Notes under the pieces: model-generated
Databases searched by the model: none
What the model was told of the DNA's origin: nothing
The model's input: the letters and a program-made list of their open reading frames with translations, nothing else
From: Planctomycetota bacterium
Lineage (GTDB): Bacteria > Planctomycetota > Planctomycetia > Gemmatales > Gemmataceae
Direction: 5' to 3'
Assembly: GCA_021807595.1 (NCBI GenBank)
Contig: JAKBCS010000022.1
Coordinates: forward strand, 1 to 48,683
Length of the DNA stretch: 48,683 nt
Translations under genes and position numbers: made by a program
Part shown: positions 8,481 through 17,563 of the stretch, piece after piece
Layout of the letters: every line of letters begins with the position of its first letter
Position numbering within the stretch: position 1 is the first letter of the stretch

Positions 8481-9227
8481 ATGAATCCCTACAGCTCGCT
8501 CTGCGATGACTTCGGGGTCTACGTCTATCTTAATACCAAAATGGATCTTCCGTCCGGTCGAGAGTCGGTCCTGCACTTCTTCGAGCAACTGCGCAAGACG
8601 TATCCCCAAATGCTCGATTTCGACCGCCGCGAGAATGGCGAGTTCGTCTTAGAGGAAGACCGCGAACAAGGGAGCTACCGTTGGGTCACGCTGGAAACGC
8701 GCCGCCTGTGCGCCGGTTACGTCAATCCTCCGGAGTTGGAGAACGCCGATTCGTTGCACGAACATCTGTTGGAAACGGCTCCCTTTCACCTCGACTTCGG
8801 TTCGCTGGACGTGGACGCCCTCGATGTGCTGTTCGCCTTCGATTTCACCTATGGCGGCAATCACGATGAGGTCGTCGCCGAGGCGCTGGGTCTGAACACC
8901 ACGCTGGAAAGCCTCATGCAGATGCCGGGCAGCCGCGTCCTCAATTACGAACCCTCGTTGATGTTGTCGTTGGACGATTCCTGCCGATTGCAGTGCCGCA
9001 TGAGCATCGAGACGCGAACGAACTTCTATCAAGTTCGCACCGGACAGTTCCCGGAGGCACCGATCAGCGTCTACTTCACCGTGCGGCAATACTGGGGGCG
9101 GCAGCCGTTCAAAGACTTCCCCGAATCGTATCGCAACCAACGGCGCATCTGTCAGGAACTGGTGGACTCGCACATCATCCCCGCGATTGTGCGTCCTCTC
9201 GCCCAGACGATAGCCGCGAAACAGTAG
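8481..9227 (+). CDS. Hypothetical protein, 248 aa
   Basis: I do not recognise a named family. The product is soluble and acidic, with no signal peptide or membrane helix. It begins MNPYSSLCDDFGVYVYLNT, contains FFEQLRKTYPQMLDFDRR, a central segment FHLDFGSLDVDALDVLFAF, and ends in an amphipathic helix (RRICQELVDSHIIPAIV). The high content of ordered alternation and of aromatic residues suggests a folded alpha/beta protein with two repeated beta-rich halves. AGGAACTC sits just upstream of ATG 8481. The gene stands alone between a terminator and a repeat, so context gives no hint. Confidence 0.7.
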   Translation: MNPYSSLCDDFGVYVYLNTKMDLPSGRESVLHFFEQLRKTYPQMLDFDRRENGEFVLEEDREQGSYRWVTLETRRLCAGYVNPPELENADSLHEHLLETAPFHLDFGSLDVDALDVLFAFDFTYGGNHDEVVAEALGLNTTLESLMQMPGSRVLNYEPSLMLSLDDSCRLQCRMSIETRTNFYQVRTGQFPEAPISVYFTVRQYWGRQPFKDFPESYRNQRRICQELVDSHIIPAIVRPLAQTIAAKQ

Positions 9228-9284
9228 AAGGGGAGTAGGATGGCTGCGTTCGGTTCCTTTTCCAAGAGACTATCTCAGAAGATC

Positions 9285-9384
9285 CCTCTCTCCCTTGCAC
9301 TCAGGGGAGAGAGGTAGGGGGTAAGGGGCGAGAAATCTCGGACGACTCACCCCCCCTCACCCCCTGAGTGCATCAAGTGAGGGG
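9285..9384. repeat. GC-rich inverted-repeat element
   Basis: CCTCTCTCCC and GGGAGAGAGG form a perfect 10-bp stem at 9285-9314. A second pair, TGCACTCAGGGG (9296-9307) and CCCCTGAGTGCA (9361-9372), forms a larger palindrome across the element. The same architecture, with TGTACTCAGGGG and CCCCTGAGTACA, recurs at 33479-33603, so this is a dispersed family. It fills most of the gap between the 8481 gene and the aminotransferase. Confidence 0.75.
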
Positions 9385-9413
9385 CTTCTCGGACAAACTC
9401 GAACTGGTCGCTT

Positions 9414-10661
9414 ATGAATGTAAATTACAGCGCTTTTGCATCGGGATTGACCGCCGAGACAGCCTTCGACGTGCTCGCCGTGGCCAAACGACTTAAGGCT
9501 GCCGGCAAGGACACGATCGAACTCCAGATCGGCGATAGTCCTTTTCCCTCGACCAAACACGCTCGCGCCGCGGGGATCGCCGCCATCGAAGGGGGAGCGA
9601 CACACTATTGCTCTTCGCCGGGTCTGCCGGAGTTTCGAGAGACCATCGCCCAGAATTACGAGCGCGAGTTCGGCGTTCGTATCGGTCCCGAAAATGTCGT
9701 CGTTGGGCCGGGGGCCAAGGTATTCGAGCAGTTCTTCTGCGAGACGTTCCTCGATCCCGGAGATGCGGTTCTGCTCTTCACGCCACACTTTCCAACTTAC
9801 GAGCCGAACATTGCCCGCCGCGGTGCGCGTGCCGTTCTCAGTCCCCTGCGAGCCAGGAATCGGTTCCGCCCCGACCTCAACGACGTGGAACGCTTCGTTC
9901 GCCGCGAGCCGAAAGCCAAAGCAATCTTTCTGAATTCGCCGCACAATCCGACGGGCGGCGTGGCCACGATCGAAGACATGCGCGCGCTGGCCGAATTGTT
10001 GGCCGACCGCGACATCGCCCTGTTCAGCGACGAGCCGTATTGCCACATGGTCTGGCAGGGCCGACACGAAACGCCGTTGACCCAGACGGGGATGTTGGAA
10101 CGCACCGTGGCGGCGTACACGTTCAGCAAATCGTACAGCATGAGCGGTTGGCGGCTCGGCTACGCCGTGAGCAGTCCCGCCATCGCCGAATTCATGGGCA
10201 AAGCGATCAACACCTCGCTGTCGTGCGTGCCGCCGTTCGTGCAACGATCCGGACAAGCCGCCTTGTTGCACGATGCCGACGAGCGCGACAAGGTCATGGG
10301 GCAATTTCGGGCCAAGGTCCAATTGCTCGTCGAGGCGTTGCGGCGCGTGGAGGGAGTGACGGTGGTTGAACCGGCCGGCACCTTCTATGTCTTCCCCGAC
10401 GTTTCCGCCGTCTGCCAACGCTTGGGCATTCGTTCGCACGGTTTGGCGATGTACTTGCTGGAAGGGGCCGACGACCGCTTGGGCGTCGCCTGTCTGGGTG
10501 GCGAATGCTTCGGGGCCGCCGGCCAGGGCTATCTGCGCTTCAGCTGCGCCGAGCCGGACGCGAGATTGCGCCAAGCCATCGCGTTCCTGAGCGAGGCCGT
10601 GACCCGAACCGACCGCGTCGAGCGCTATCTGGAGAGCAACCCTCGCTTCCGGCTCGGATAG
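9414..10661 (+). CDS. PLP-dependent class I/II aminotransferase
   Basis: A 415-residue fold-type I aminotransferase of the AspC/AlaT group, expected to move an amino group between an amino acid and a 2-oxo acid using PLP. The order is typical: HYCSSPGLPEFRETIA (substrate-domain start), VVGPGAKVFEQFF, LNSPHNPTGGV (conserved Asn), LFSDEPYCHMVW (Asp and Tyr), and YTFSKSYSMSGWRLGYAV with the Schiff-base Lys and the phosphate-binding Arg. The C-terminal RFSCAEPDARLRQAI contains the likely carboxylate-binding Arg. Substrate specificity cannot be read. It is single, with a repeat element upstream and a converging WD40 gene 16 bases downstream. Confidence 0.9.
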   Translation: MNVNYSAFASGLTAETAFDVLAVAKRLKAAGKDTIELQIGDSPFPSTKHARAAGIAAIEGGATHYCSSPGLPEFRETIAQNYEREFGVRIGPENVVVGPGAKVFEQFFCETFLDPGDAVLLFTPHFPTYEPNIARRGARAVLSPLRARNRFRPDLNDVERFVRREPKAKAIFLNSPHNPTGGVATIEDMRALAELLADRDIALFSDEPYCHMVWQGRHETPLTQTGMLERTVAAYTFSKSYSMSGWRLGYAVSSPAIAEFMGKAINTSLSCVPPFVQRSGQAALLHDADERDKVMGQFRAKVQLLVEALRRVEGVTVVEPAGTFYVFPDVSAVCQRLGIRSHGLAMYLLEGADDRLGVACLGGECFGAAGQGYLRFSCAEPDARLRQAIAFLSEAVTRTDRVERYLESNPRFRLG

Positions 10662-10677
10662 TTTCACGACGACATTC

Positions 10678-11802
10678 TCAGCTCACGATCTGCTCTTGAA
10701 GTGGTGCCTCGCTCACGAAGAGGCGCAGCGCTCGGTGGCACGACGCACAAGGGATGGGATCGGTCGATAAAGCGGGAGCCTCGGAAGTTTGACCGCAGGC
10801 GGGACAAATGTATTGGTACGACCGCGAGATTTTCTGTTTGCCCAGAAACCGCGTGATGACGCCGGACTTCGGCTTGAATAAGGGCGTGGCCGAGGCCAAT
10901 AAAGGCGCGCTTTCGTCTCCATTGAGGTTGACGAAATGAAGTAGGCCGCTTTCGCTGCCGAGGACGAGATCGCTCCCAGTCGGAGACAGATCGCCGCAGT
11001 GGGCGCGAATGCCACTGTCTAACTCGGCTTGCAACTCGAAATTGGGCATCGACCATAATGCCAGCCTGCCATCGGCGAGGATCGTCGCCACCGTGCCGTC
11101 GGGCAAACGCCAGCACCCGCGCACCTCGTCCTTGAGCTTTACGGCCGCCGCTTCTTCACGGCGACCGAGATCCCATAGCTTAACTACCCCCTCGCGGTCT
11201 CCAGAAACCGCCCAGCGTCCGTCCCGCGACAAATGCGCCGAGGTGATGCGATCGGCGTGACCCGTCAGGCGCGCGATTTCACAACAGGTCTCAATGTCCC
11301 ACAACCGTAAGGTGGCGTCGTGGGACCAGGAGAGGAGTTGTTTCCCGTCCGGTAGCCAACGACAACCCGACACAATATCTTGATGGCCGCTCAACGCCTG
11401 CCCCTCGCGTTCGTTACCGATCCGGCGCAGCTGAATCTTGCGATCCCACGAAGCGGTGGCCACGAAGAGTCCATCGGGCGAATACTGAATGGAGGAGATG
11501 GGGCGAATGTGTCCGACGAGGCTCAATCGCATCTGATGCGTGACGGCGTTCCACCAACTCAGCGTCCCATCCATCGAACCGGACAGCCAAGACGAGGAAT
11601 CGGGCGCGATCGCACAGGTCGAGAGCGGTTTGACCGACGCTTTCAGAGTCGTTAGCCGCTGGCCGTTTGCCGATTGCCACAATCGCAAACAGCCATCCCA
11701 TCCCGCCGAAAGCACGAAGGCTCCGTCCTTGCTGTAGACGCAAGAAAAAACCTCGCCGCCGTGGCCTTCTCCGTCGCCGCCTCGAACGCCGAGGGTCCGC
11801 AT
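10678..11802 (-). CDS. WD40-repeat protein with C-terminal zinc ribbon
   Basis: A 374-residue protein made of about seven WD40 blades. Clear repeats are VFSCVYSKDGAFVLSAGWD...LRLW, ISSIQYSPDGLFVATASWD, VSGCRWLPDGKQLLSWSHDATLRLWD and ITSAHLSRDGRWAVSGDREGVVKLWD. Such propellers serve as protein-docking platforms. After the propeller, CPACGQ and CASCHR (about residues 336 and 355) give a CxxC...CxxC zinc ribbon, an unusual tail. There is no signal peptide. The ATG at 11802 follows GGGAGG about six bases upstream. It converges with the aminotransferase and is divergent from bamA. The partner is unknown. Confidence 0.85.
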   Translation of the reverse strand: MRTLGVRGGDGEGHGGEVFSCVYSKDGAFVLSAGWDGCLRLWQSANGQRLTTLKASVKPLSTCAIAPDSSSWLSGSMDGTLSWWNAVTHQMRLSLVGHIRPISSIQYSPDGLFVATASWDRKIQLRRIGNEREGQALSGHQDIVSGCRWLPDGKQLLSWSHDATLRLWDIETCCEIARLTGHADRITSAHLSRDGRWAVSGDREGVVKLWDLGRREEAAAVKLKDEVRGCWRLPDGTVATILADGRLALWSMPNFELQAELDSGIRAHCGDLSPTGSDLVLGSESGLLHFVNLNGDESAPLLASATPLFKPKSGVITRFLGKQKISRSYQYICPACGQTSEAPALSTDPIPCASCHRALRLFVSEAPLQEQIVS

Positions 11803-11915
11803 CGGTCGCCTCCCTTCCTCGCGCCAGGAATCGGTTTCGCCCCAAAAAATATAGCTCGCAATTTATCTTCGCGCCGGATCAAAAAGGACTAAAGATTCGA
11901 GGCCGGAAAGCCGCC

Positions 11916-11944
11916 TTGACATCGATGTCTCGTTTGACTATCGC
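11916..11944 (+). promoter_or_regulatory. Candidate promoter for bamA
   Basis: A consensus TTGACA (11916-11921) is followed 17 bases later by TATCGC (11939-11944), a weak -10. It lies 47 bases upstream of the bamA start. The -35 match is perfect, the -10 poor. Confidence 0.35.
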
Positions 11945-11990
11945 TTCGACCTCTCGTGCGCGAGTAGGTATCCGACGCCAGGGCCATACC

Positions 11991-14348
11991 ATGCAAGTGA
12001 AGGAACGGTTCCACTCTTCCAAGGTTCGCTGTACCGGCGTGCTGCTCGGCCTGCTTCTGCTGGGCCGAGCCGTGCTGGCTCAGGGACCGGCTGGATCGGG
12101 GAAAGTTCTTATCGGTGATGTTCTCATTTCCGGCAATCAACGCATGAGTACCGAGCAGATTAAGGTGCGCCTGCGTACGCAGCCCGGAAACGAATACAAT
12201 CCCGCCGTCGTCGACAACGATGTCCGCGAACTCTATAAGACCAATCAGTTCAGCACCATCCAGACGTGGCAACAAGCGGATGGGCTGGATAAGGTCAAAA
12301 TCTATTTCTCCGTCCGCGAGATGCCCAATAAAGTAAAGAGTATCGAATTCAGGGGCGCGAAACACATCAAGAAAGACGAGCTGCTCAAAGCCGTCAACAT
12401 CAGCGTGGGGATGGCGCTCAATCCGAATCTGAATTTGAAGGGATGTGGAGAAATACAAAAGAAATACGAAGAGATGGGCCGATCCCTCTCCGATTGCTTG
12501 TTAATCAAAGGGCAAAGTTTGGCCGACACCGAAGTGATCTATCAGATCACCGAGGGGCCGAAAATTGTGGTGCGCAACATCGAATTCGTCGGCAGCAATT
12601 TCGTCGGCGGAGAGCGGCTGAAGACGCAAATCAAATCGTCGAAACAGTGGTTTCATCTCATCGGCGGAACGTACAATCGCGCAATGGTTCAGGCCGATAT
12701 CGGAGAACTGTACAAGTATTATCACCGATTTGGCTTCGAGGACGTGCGCATCGAGCCGGAAGAGACGCGCTCGGCGGACGGCTGCGAAGTCACCCTTATC
12801 TTTCACGTTCGGGAAGGGCTGCGCTATCGCATCAAGGACGTGCCCGACGTCGTCAATTCGCAGTCGATCCCGCGCGAGCAACTGATCGCCCTTTCTTCGT
12901 TTAAGCCGGGCGAGTATCTCAGCGAAGACAAGATGAACGCGGAGACGCAGATCATCAAGAATTACATGGGATTCCACGGGCGTGAGGCACAGGTTGAAGC
13001 GAGGCCCGTTTGGGTCGAAGGGATGCCGGGTTATTGCAACGTGCAGTACGTCGTCATGGAACGACCGCCGGCGCGCGTCGCTCAGGTCTTTATCACCGGC
13101 AACGAGCGCACCAAGGCCAACGTGATCCTCCGTCAAGTGCCGTTGTATCCCGGACAGATTCTCACCTATCCCGATATGGATATTGCCAAAGCGCAATTGA
13201 GCCGCTTGGGAATTTTCACAAGCGGACAAGACGGCCCGGCACCCGACATTCGTATTATCAACGCGGAGGAAGATACCGAATACAAGGACATTGCCGTCGA
13301 CGTTCACGAGGCCAACACCGGCAGTTTGATGTTCGGCGTCGGCGTGAACTCCAACACCGGCTTGACCGGCAGCATCGTCCTCAACGAGCGCAATTTCGAT
13401 CTGTTTAATCCGCCGACCTCGCTGCAAGATTTCTTTAACGGAACCGCTTGGCGCGGCGCGGGCCAGAACTTTCGCGTCATGGCCATGCCCGGCACCATCA
13501 TGCAGCAATACATGGCCTCGTTCACCGAGCCGTACCTGTTCGATACCACCAACAGCTTCAGCGACAGTCTCTATTATCGCCAGATGTACTATAACGAATA
13601 CTTCGAGCAGCGCGAGGGGAATAAGGTTGTATTTGGACGACAATTGAACCGATTTTGGAACATTGGCATCGGTGCGCGCATCGAAAACGTCAACGTCGGC
13701 AACGTACCCAGCGGCGCGCCCATCGACTATACGTCGGTGGTGGGCAATAACTTCCAGGTCGGCTTTCCCATCACGCTGACGCGCGACAGCCGCGATAATT
13801 TGATCCGCCCCACATCCGGCAGCCAGCTGCAAATGTCGTACGAGGAATTGACCGGCGAATTTACTTTCGGCGTGGTGAACGTGATCGGCAACAAATACTG
13901 GACGACGTATCAGCGTCCCGACGGCAGCGGACGGCACGTCTTGGCCTATCGCGGACAGTTCGGCTTGGCCAGCGACAACACGCCGGTATACGAACGCTTC
14001 TTTGCCGGTGGTTTCACCACCATTCGCGGTTTCCAGTGGCGCGGCGTCGGTCCCAACACCAACGGCTTCTTCACCGGCGGCGATTTCATGTTGCTCAACA
14101 GTTTGGAGTATCAAATCCCCATCAAGGCCAACGATCAGATTTTCGTCGTCGGCTTTGTGGACAGCGGCACCGTTTCGCCACGCATCAACCAGTTCAGCAA
14201 CTACGCCGTGTCGGCGGGCTTTGGCATCCGCTTTACCGTTCCCATGTTGGGTCCGGTTCCCATCGCCCTCGACTTCGGCTTTCCCGTCGTCACGCCGCCC
14301 GGCGACATCAAACAGATCTTCAACTTCTGGATGGGTTTCACGCGCTGA
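11991..14348 (+). CDS. bamA: Outer-membrane protein assembly factor BamA
   Basis: A 785-residue Omp85-family protein, the core of the machine that inserts beta-barrel proteins into the outer membrane. It has a signal peptide (basic start, then VLLGLLLLGRAVLAQ), several POTRA repeats between about residues 35 and 420 (for example LIGDVLISGNQRMSTEQIKV, VVRNIEFVGSNFVGGERLK, VAQVFITGNERTKANVILRQ), and a C-terminal 16-strand-type barrel. The barrel contains TTIRGFQWRGVGP, the conserved RGF motif of lid loop 6, and ends in a strand closing at FWMGFTR. ATG 11991 is chosen because the signal peptide starts there. No bamB or lpx genes lie nearby. Its presence indicates a genuine outer membrane. Confidence 0.9.
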   Translation: MQVKERFHSSKVRCTGVLLGLLLLGRAVLAQGPAGSGKVLIGDVLISGNQRMSTEQIKVRLRTQPGNEYNPAVVDNDVRELYKTNQFSTIQTWQQADGLDKVKIYFSVREMPNKVKSIEFRGAKHIKKDELLKAVNISVGMALNPNLNLKGCGEIQKKYEEMGRSLSDCLLIKGQSLADTEVIYQITEGPKIVVRNIEFVGSNFVGGERLKTQIKSSKQWFHLIGGTYNRAMVQADIGELYKYYHRFGFEDVRIEPEETRSADGCEVTLIFHVREGLRYRIKDVPDVVNSQSIPREQLIALSSFKPGEYLSEDKMNAETQIIKNYMGFHGREAQVEARPVWVEGMPGYCNVQYVVMERPPARVAQVFITGNERTKANVILRQVPLYPGQILTYPDMDIAKAQLSRLGIFTSGQDGPAPDIRIINAEEDTEYKDIAVDVHEANTGSLMFGVGVNSNTGLTGSIVLNERNFDLFNPPTSLQDFFNGTAWRGAGQNFRVMAMPGTIMQQYMASFTEPYLFDTTNSFSDSLYYRQMYYNEYFEQREGNKVVFGRQLNRFWNIGIGARIENVNVGNVPSGAPIDYTSVVGNNFQVGFPITLTRDSRDNLIRPTSGSQLQMSYEELTGEFTFGVVNVIGNKYWTTYQRPDGSGRHVLAYRGQFGLASDNTPVYERFFAGGFTTIRGFQWRGVGPNTNGFFTGGDFMLLNSLEYQIPIKANDQIFVVGFVDSGTVSPRINQFSNYAVSAGFGIRFTVPMLGPVPIALDFGFPVVTPPGDIKQIFNFWMGFTR

Positions 14349-14365
14349 GCGAGGAAATGGGAAGT

Positions 14366-14743
14366 TCAAGGGAGGCCCGCGGGGCCGACGGCAGGAAAAT
14401 GCTTACCGGGCATGGTATCGACGTAGGGAAATGGCGCGCCGTTGTACAGCCAATAGCCCCTATTGTCGATCTGCCAAATCCGCGGCACCATCCAACCGCT
14501 GCGGTTTACGCCGTAGTTATGCCAGACCTGATAGGCGCTGGGTTGATAGCCCGGAACCGGATAGGGGAGCGCGGCCAGAGGCAGCGTGGGCACGGGGCGA
14601 CCGGCGGGGGGCAGCACTCCGCGCAATGGCTGATAAACCGGAGGCATCGCGCGAGGCGGCGACAGCCGTTGTTGAGCGCGCGCCTCGGCGACCGAGAATA
14701 TCGAAGCGGCAATCCAAATCGACGAAAGGAAACGATGTGGCAT
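14366..14743 (-). CDS. Exported Pro/Tyr-rich hypothetical protein, 125 aa
   Basis: The ATG at 14743 follows GGAGGT at ideal distance. The first 25 residues are a Sec signal peptide (FLSSIWIAASIFSVAEARA, cleavage after Ala). The mature part is rich in Pro, Tyr and Trp (LPYPVPGYQPSAYQVWHNYG, IWQIDNRGYWLYNGAPFPYVD) and short, suggesting a small envelope protein. A longer in-frame start at 14791 is less likely. It converges with bamA, 17 bases away. I know no function for it. Confidence 0.7.
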   Translation of the reverse strand: MPHRFLSSIWIAASIFSVAEARAQQRLSPPRAMPPVYQPLRGVLPPAGRPVPTLPLAALPYPVPGYQPSAYQVWHNYGVNRSGWMVPRIWQIDNRGYWLYNGAPFPYVDTMPGKHFPAVGPAGLP

Positions 14744-14957
14744 GGAGAACCTCCGCGTCCATGAAACGGCATGAGTGGAACGATTCTCCATTGTCGCATC
14801 TTGCAGGATCCGATCCAGTGTTCCCCTCGCCCTCCGAAAAAAAATGGGTGGTTTGCTTCGTCACTCTCGGCAGATTCATCACAATCGATTCGCCAGCCCG
14901 TAGCGTTCGCGAGGGGTGTTTGGTTCCCGTCGCTGGCGCTGCGGGCTGGCACGCGAC

Positions 14958-15713
14958 TCATTTGCCGTCGCCGCGCGTCAGATAAGTGCGATCCGAGGCG
15001 GGGACGGATCGTCGAGCCGTCTCGCCGTAGGCGGGATAGGACCACTTCGGCGCGGCCTTGGGCAACGACACGGCTCGTCCTTCGAGCGGGACAGTGCGTT
15101 GGGGAGCGGTGCGTATCGGCGGGGTGTCTTGCGGCGCGGGCACGGCGTTTTGCGGCCCGCCATCGTAGGGATAGGTACTGTCTTCGCGTCGCGGTTGCGG
15201 CAGCGGAGGGGCTTGCGGCTGGACTACCACGGCGGACGGCTCGCTCAGCGTATAGATGTTGGCCGTGGTTCCAACGCACGGTCCATAGAAACCGCCGTAG
15301 CCAAGCCCATAGCTGGGATAAAAGCCGCCGTAGCCGTAACCCAGGCTGTAGCCGTAGTAGGGCCGATAAAAGCCGCCGTAGCCGAGACCGAGACCGTAGT
15401 ACGGTCGATAGAAGCCGCCGTAGAAGGGACGATAAAACCCGCCTCCGTATCCGCCCCAGCCGAAGCCGCGATAGCCGCCCCAGCCGCCGTGATAGCCGCC
15501 CCAGCCGCCGTGATAGCCGCCCCAGCCGCCGTGATAGCCGCCGCGATACCAAGTACGAATGGCATCCGCGCCTTGGCCGTCGTCGCGCAGAGTTCGCGCC
15601 GGCGCGCTGTCTCCGCCGAGAAGACGAATGGTATCGCCGCCCCGCGACGCGCCCGCCCAAGCGAGAACGCCTACCGCCGTCAACGCTCCGGCGAGGAATC
15701 GTTTGCCGCGCAT
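14958..15713 (-). CDS. Exported Gly/Tyr-rich repeat protein
   Basis: The 251-residue protein has a signal peptide (GKRFLAGALTAVGVLAWAGA), a Gly/Tyr/Trp/His-rich middle and a Pro-rich tail. The middle contains three exact GGYHGGW units and then GFYRPYYG-type units. Such low-complexity composition suggests an extended, possibly surface-associated or matrix protein. ATG 15713 has AGGAGGG about eight bases upstream; the longer start at 15749 lacks one. The gap 14744-14957 on its 3' side shows nothing I can name. Function is unknown and its sequence is too repetitive for confident family assignment. Confidence 0.7.
   Translation of the reverse strand: MRGKRFLAGALTAVGVLAWAGASRGGDTIRLLGGDSAPARTLRDDGQGADAIRTWYRGGYHGGWGGYHGGWGGYHGGWGGYRGFGWGGYGGGFYRPFYGGFYRPYYGLGLGYGGFYRPYYGYSLGYGYGGFYPSYGLGYGGFYGPCVGTTANIYTLSEPSAVVVQPQAPPLPQPRREDSTYPYDGGPQNAVPAPQDTPPIRTAPQRTVPLEGRAVSLPKAAPKWSYPAYGETARRSVPASDRTYLTRGDGK
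15481..15543. repeat. Three exact 21-bp tandem repeats inside the Gly/Tyr-rich gene
   Basis: Units start at 15481, 15502 and 15523, and differ only in the last base of the third. Each encodes GGYHGGW on the minus strand. Identity at silent positions suggests recent slippage or unequal recombination. Confidence 0.85.
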
Positions 15714-15872
15714 GGTCGTGCCCTCCTGTAGAGTTGAGAGATACTCCACCCCACTCGTTTCTTCCGCAATGGGCGTTTCATCGAACCGTAGGGGTGTATA
15801 TAGATTCTACGTCGTTTTCCCCGAGCGCGTCAATTCCGCCGCGCCGCTTCGATGGAGAGCGACGCCATCTCG

Positions 15873-17519
15873 CTAACCGAGGTAGGGGCCGAGCAGGTAC
15901 TTTGCAATCGAGAAATAGATGACGATGCCGGTGACATCGACGAAGGTAGCCACAAACGGATTGGAGGCGATGCCAGGATCGACGCCGAGACGCTGGAAAA
16001 TCAACGGCAGCATGGAACCGACGAGCGTGCCCCACAAGCAGATCGTGGCCACGGCCAAGGCGATCACCAGCGACAGCGAGTAGCGATCGACCGGCGGATG
16101 AAACACCTTGCACTTGGCGGGCAATTGAACGATCTCAAAGGCCGCATCGACGGGATCGGGGACTTTCTTAAACTCGGCGTCGTCGGGCAAGGCTACCTTC
16201 GTGTCGTGTTCGTCCACCATGCTCTGTTTCAATCCCTTTGGGATATGAACGATCCGGATTGTTTTTTTCCATCTCCACCAGCCCTCTTCTTTCTCCTCAA
16301 TCTTGAGAGGTCGATTTTTGGGGACGCGGACCTGAAACGGTTCGGGACGTTGCGGGGCACTGCTTCGGACGCTGGAGGGAGTGAGTGAAGCGCGGCCGAA
16401 CCCGATCAACCCCAAGGTAATGCCCAACACCAATCCCATGAGTATCTCGTGGCGGAGGACGCGGAGCCAATCCTTGCCCGAAACTTGGCCCAACGCCATC
16501 GCCCGCGTAATCAGTGTCGCCGCCTGCGAGCCAGAGTTGCCGCCCGTCGAAATGCACAACGGAACAAACAAGCTGAGGACGACGACGGCGGCGATGGCGT
16601 CCTCGAACGATGCCAACGCGCTGAAAGTCAGTAGCTCGGCCAAAAACAGACCCGATAACCAAAACGCGCGCTTCCACCACAGCTTGACGAAACTGGTTTC
16701 GAGATAGCTTTCTTCCAAAGGGCCGACGGCCCCCATGCGATGTACGTCTTCGGTGGCTTCCGAAACCACCACGTCCATCACATCGTCGTAGGTGACGATG
16801 CCGACGAGGCGGTCGTCGCCGTCGAGAACGGGAATGGCCAACAAGTCGTAGCGCGTGATGTCTTGAGCGACTTTTTCGCGGTCGTCGGTCACGCGCACCG
16901 TAATCGGCTGGGCATCCATCAGTTCGTTGACCGGCACCTTGCGGGCCGCGAGGATCAACTCGCGCAGCGTCAACACTCCCAACAGACGCCGCTGATCGTC
17001 GACGATGTAGATGTAATAGATGGTTTCGCTATCGGGCGCTTGCAGACGCAGCCGGTCGAGCGCTTGTTCGACGCTGATATTGGCCGGCAGCCAGGCGTAG
17101 TCGGTGGTCATCAACGCGCCGGCGGAGTTTTCCGGATACTCCACCAGGGTGGCGATGTCGCGGCGATCGGCTTCATCGACGAGACGCAGCAGGCTCTCGA
17201 CGACCTGCGGATCCAGCCGGCGGAGCAGATCGGCGCGATCGTCGTGGGACATTTGTTCGATGAGCCGCGCCATGTGCGGCCTGCCGGTTCCCTCGACGAG
17301 CTGTACCTGCCATTCCAGAGGGAAATAGACGAAAATGGCGGCTTGAATGGCAATGGACGTGGTATTGAGGAATCGCCATACGTCTTCGACGCTGAAATCG
17401 CCGGCCAACGACTCGGCAACCGTGGCTGGATGCAGCGTCTCGCAAAACGCCTCCATCGCCGGTACATCGTCTCGTTCCAGCAGCAGTCGAGCTTCCGGAG
17501 TAAACAGTGGATGCGACAT
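15873..17519 (-). CDS. mgtE: Magnesium transporter MgtE with a soluble insertion
   Basis: An MgtE-type Mg2+ channel of 548 residues; family members are usually about 450. It has an N domain (about residues 1-130), a CBS pair (about 131-255, including ITVRVTDDREKVAQDITRYD) and a membrane domain with CISTGGNSGSQAATLITRAM, the conserved pore region. The N and CBS domains sense cytoplasmic Mg2+. Residues of about 377-478, between the third and fourth membrane segments, are a charged block (RPEPFQVRVPKNRPLKIEEK, then GWWRWKKTIRIVHIPK) that typical members lack. The last two helices and GVDPGIASNPFVATFVDVTG are intact, so the protein should be functional. It follows panC by 44 bases and is probably in its operon. 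Confidence 0.92.
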   Translation of the reverse strand: MSHPLFTPEARLLLERDDVPAMEAFCETLHPATVAESLAGDFSVEDVWRFLNTTSIAIQAAIFVYFPLEWQVQLVEGTGRPHMARLIEQMSHDDRADLLRRLDPQVVESLLRLVDEADRRDIATLVEYPENSAGALMTTDYAWLPANISVEQALDRLRLQAPDSETIYYIYIVDDQRRLLGVLTLRELILAARKVPVNELMDAQPITVRVTDDREKVAQDITRYDLLAIPVLDGDDRLVGIVTYDDVMDVVVSEATEDVHRMGAVGPLEESYLETSFVKLWWKRAFWLSGLFLAELLTFSALASFEDAIAAVVVLSLFVPLCISTGGNSGSQAATLITRAMALGQVSGKDWLRVLRHEILMGLVLGITLGLIGFGRASLTPSSVRSSAPQRPEPFQVRVPKNRPLKIEEKEEGWWRWKKTIRIVHIPKGLKQSMVDEHDTKVALPDDAEFKKVPDPVDAAFEIVQLPAKCKVFHPPVDRYSLSLVIALAVATICLWGTLVGSMLPLIFQRLGVDPGIASNPFVATFVDVTGIVIYFSIAKYLLGPYLG

Positions 17520-17563
17520 GGTCTCTCCGTGGCTCGAGGGTGGGTCCGGTCGTTCGATCCACC

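Noticed and set aside
12501-14369. 622-codon open frame antisense to bamA
   Set aside because: The bamA frame has clear POTRA and barrel motifs; the opposite frame has none.
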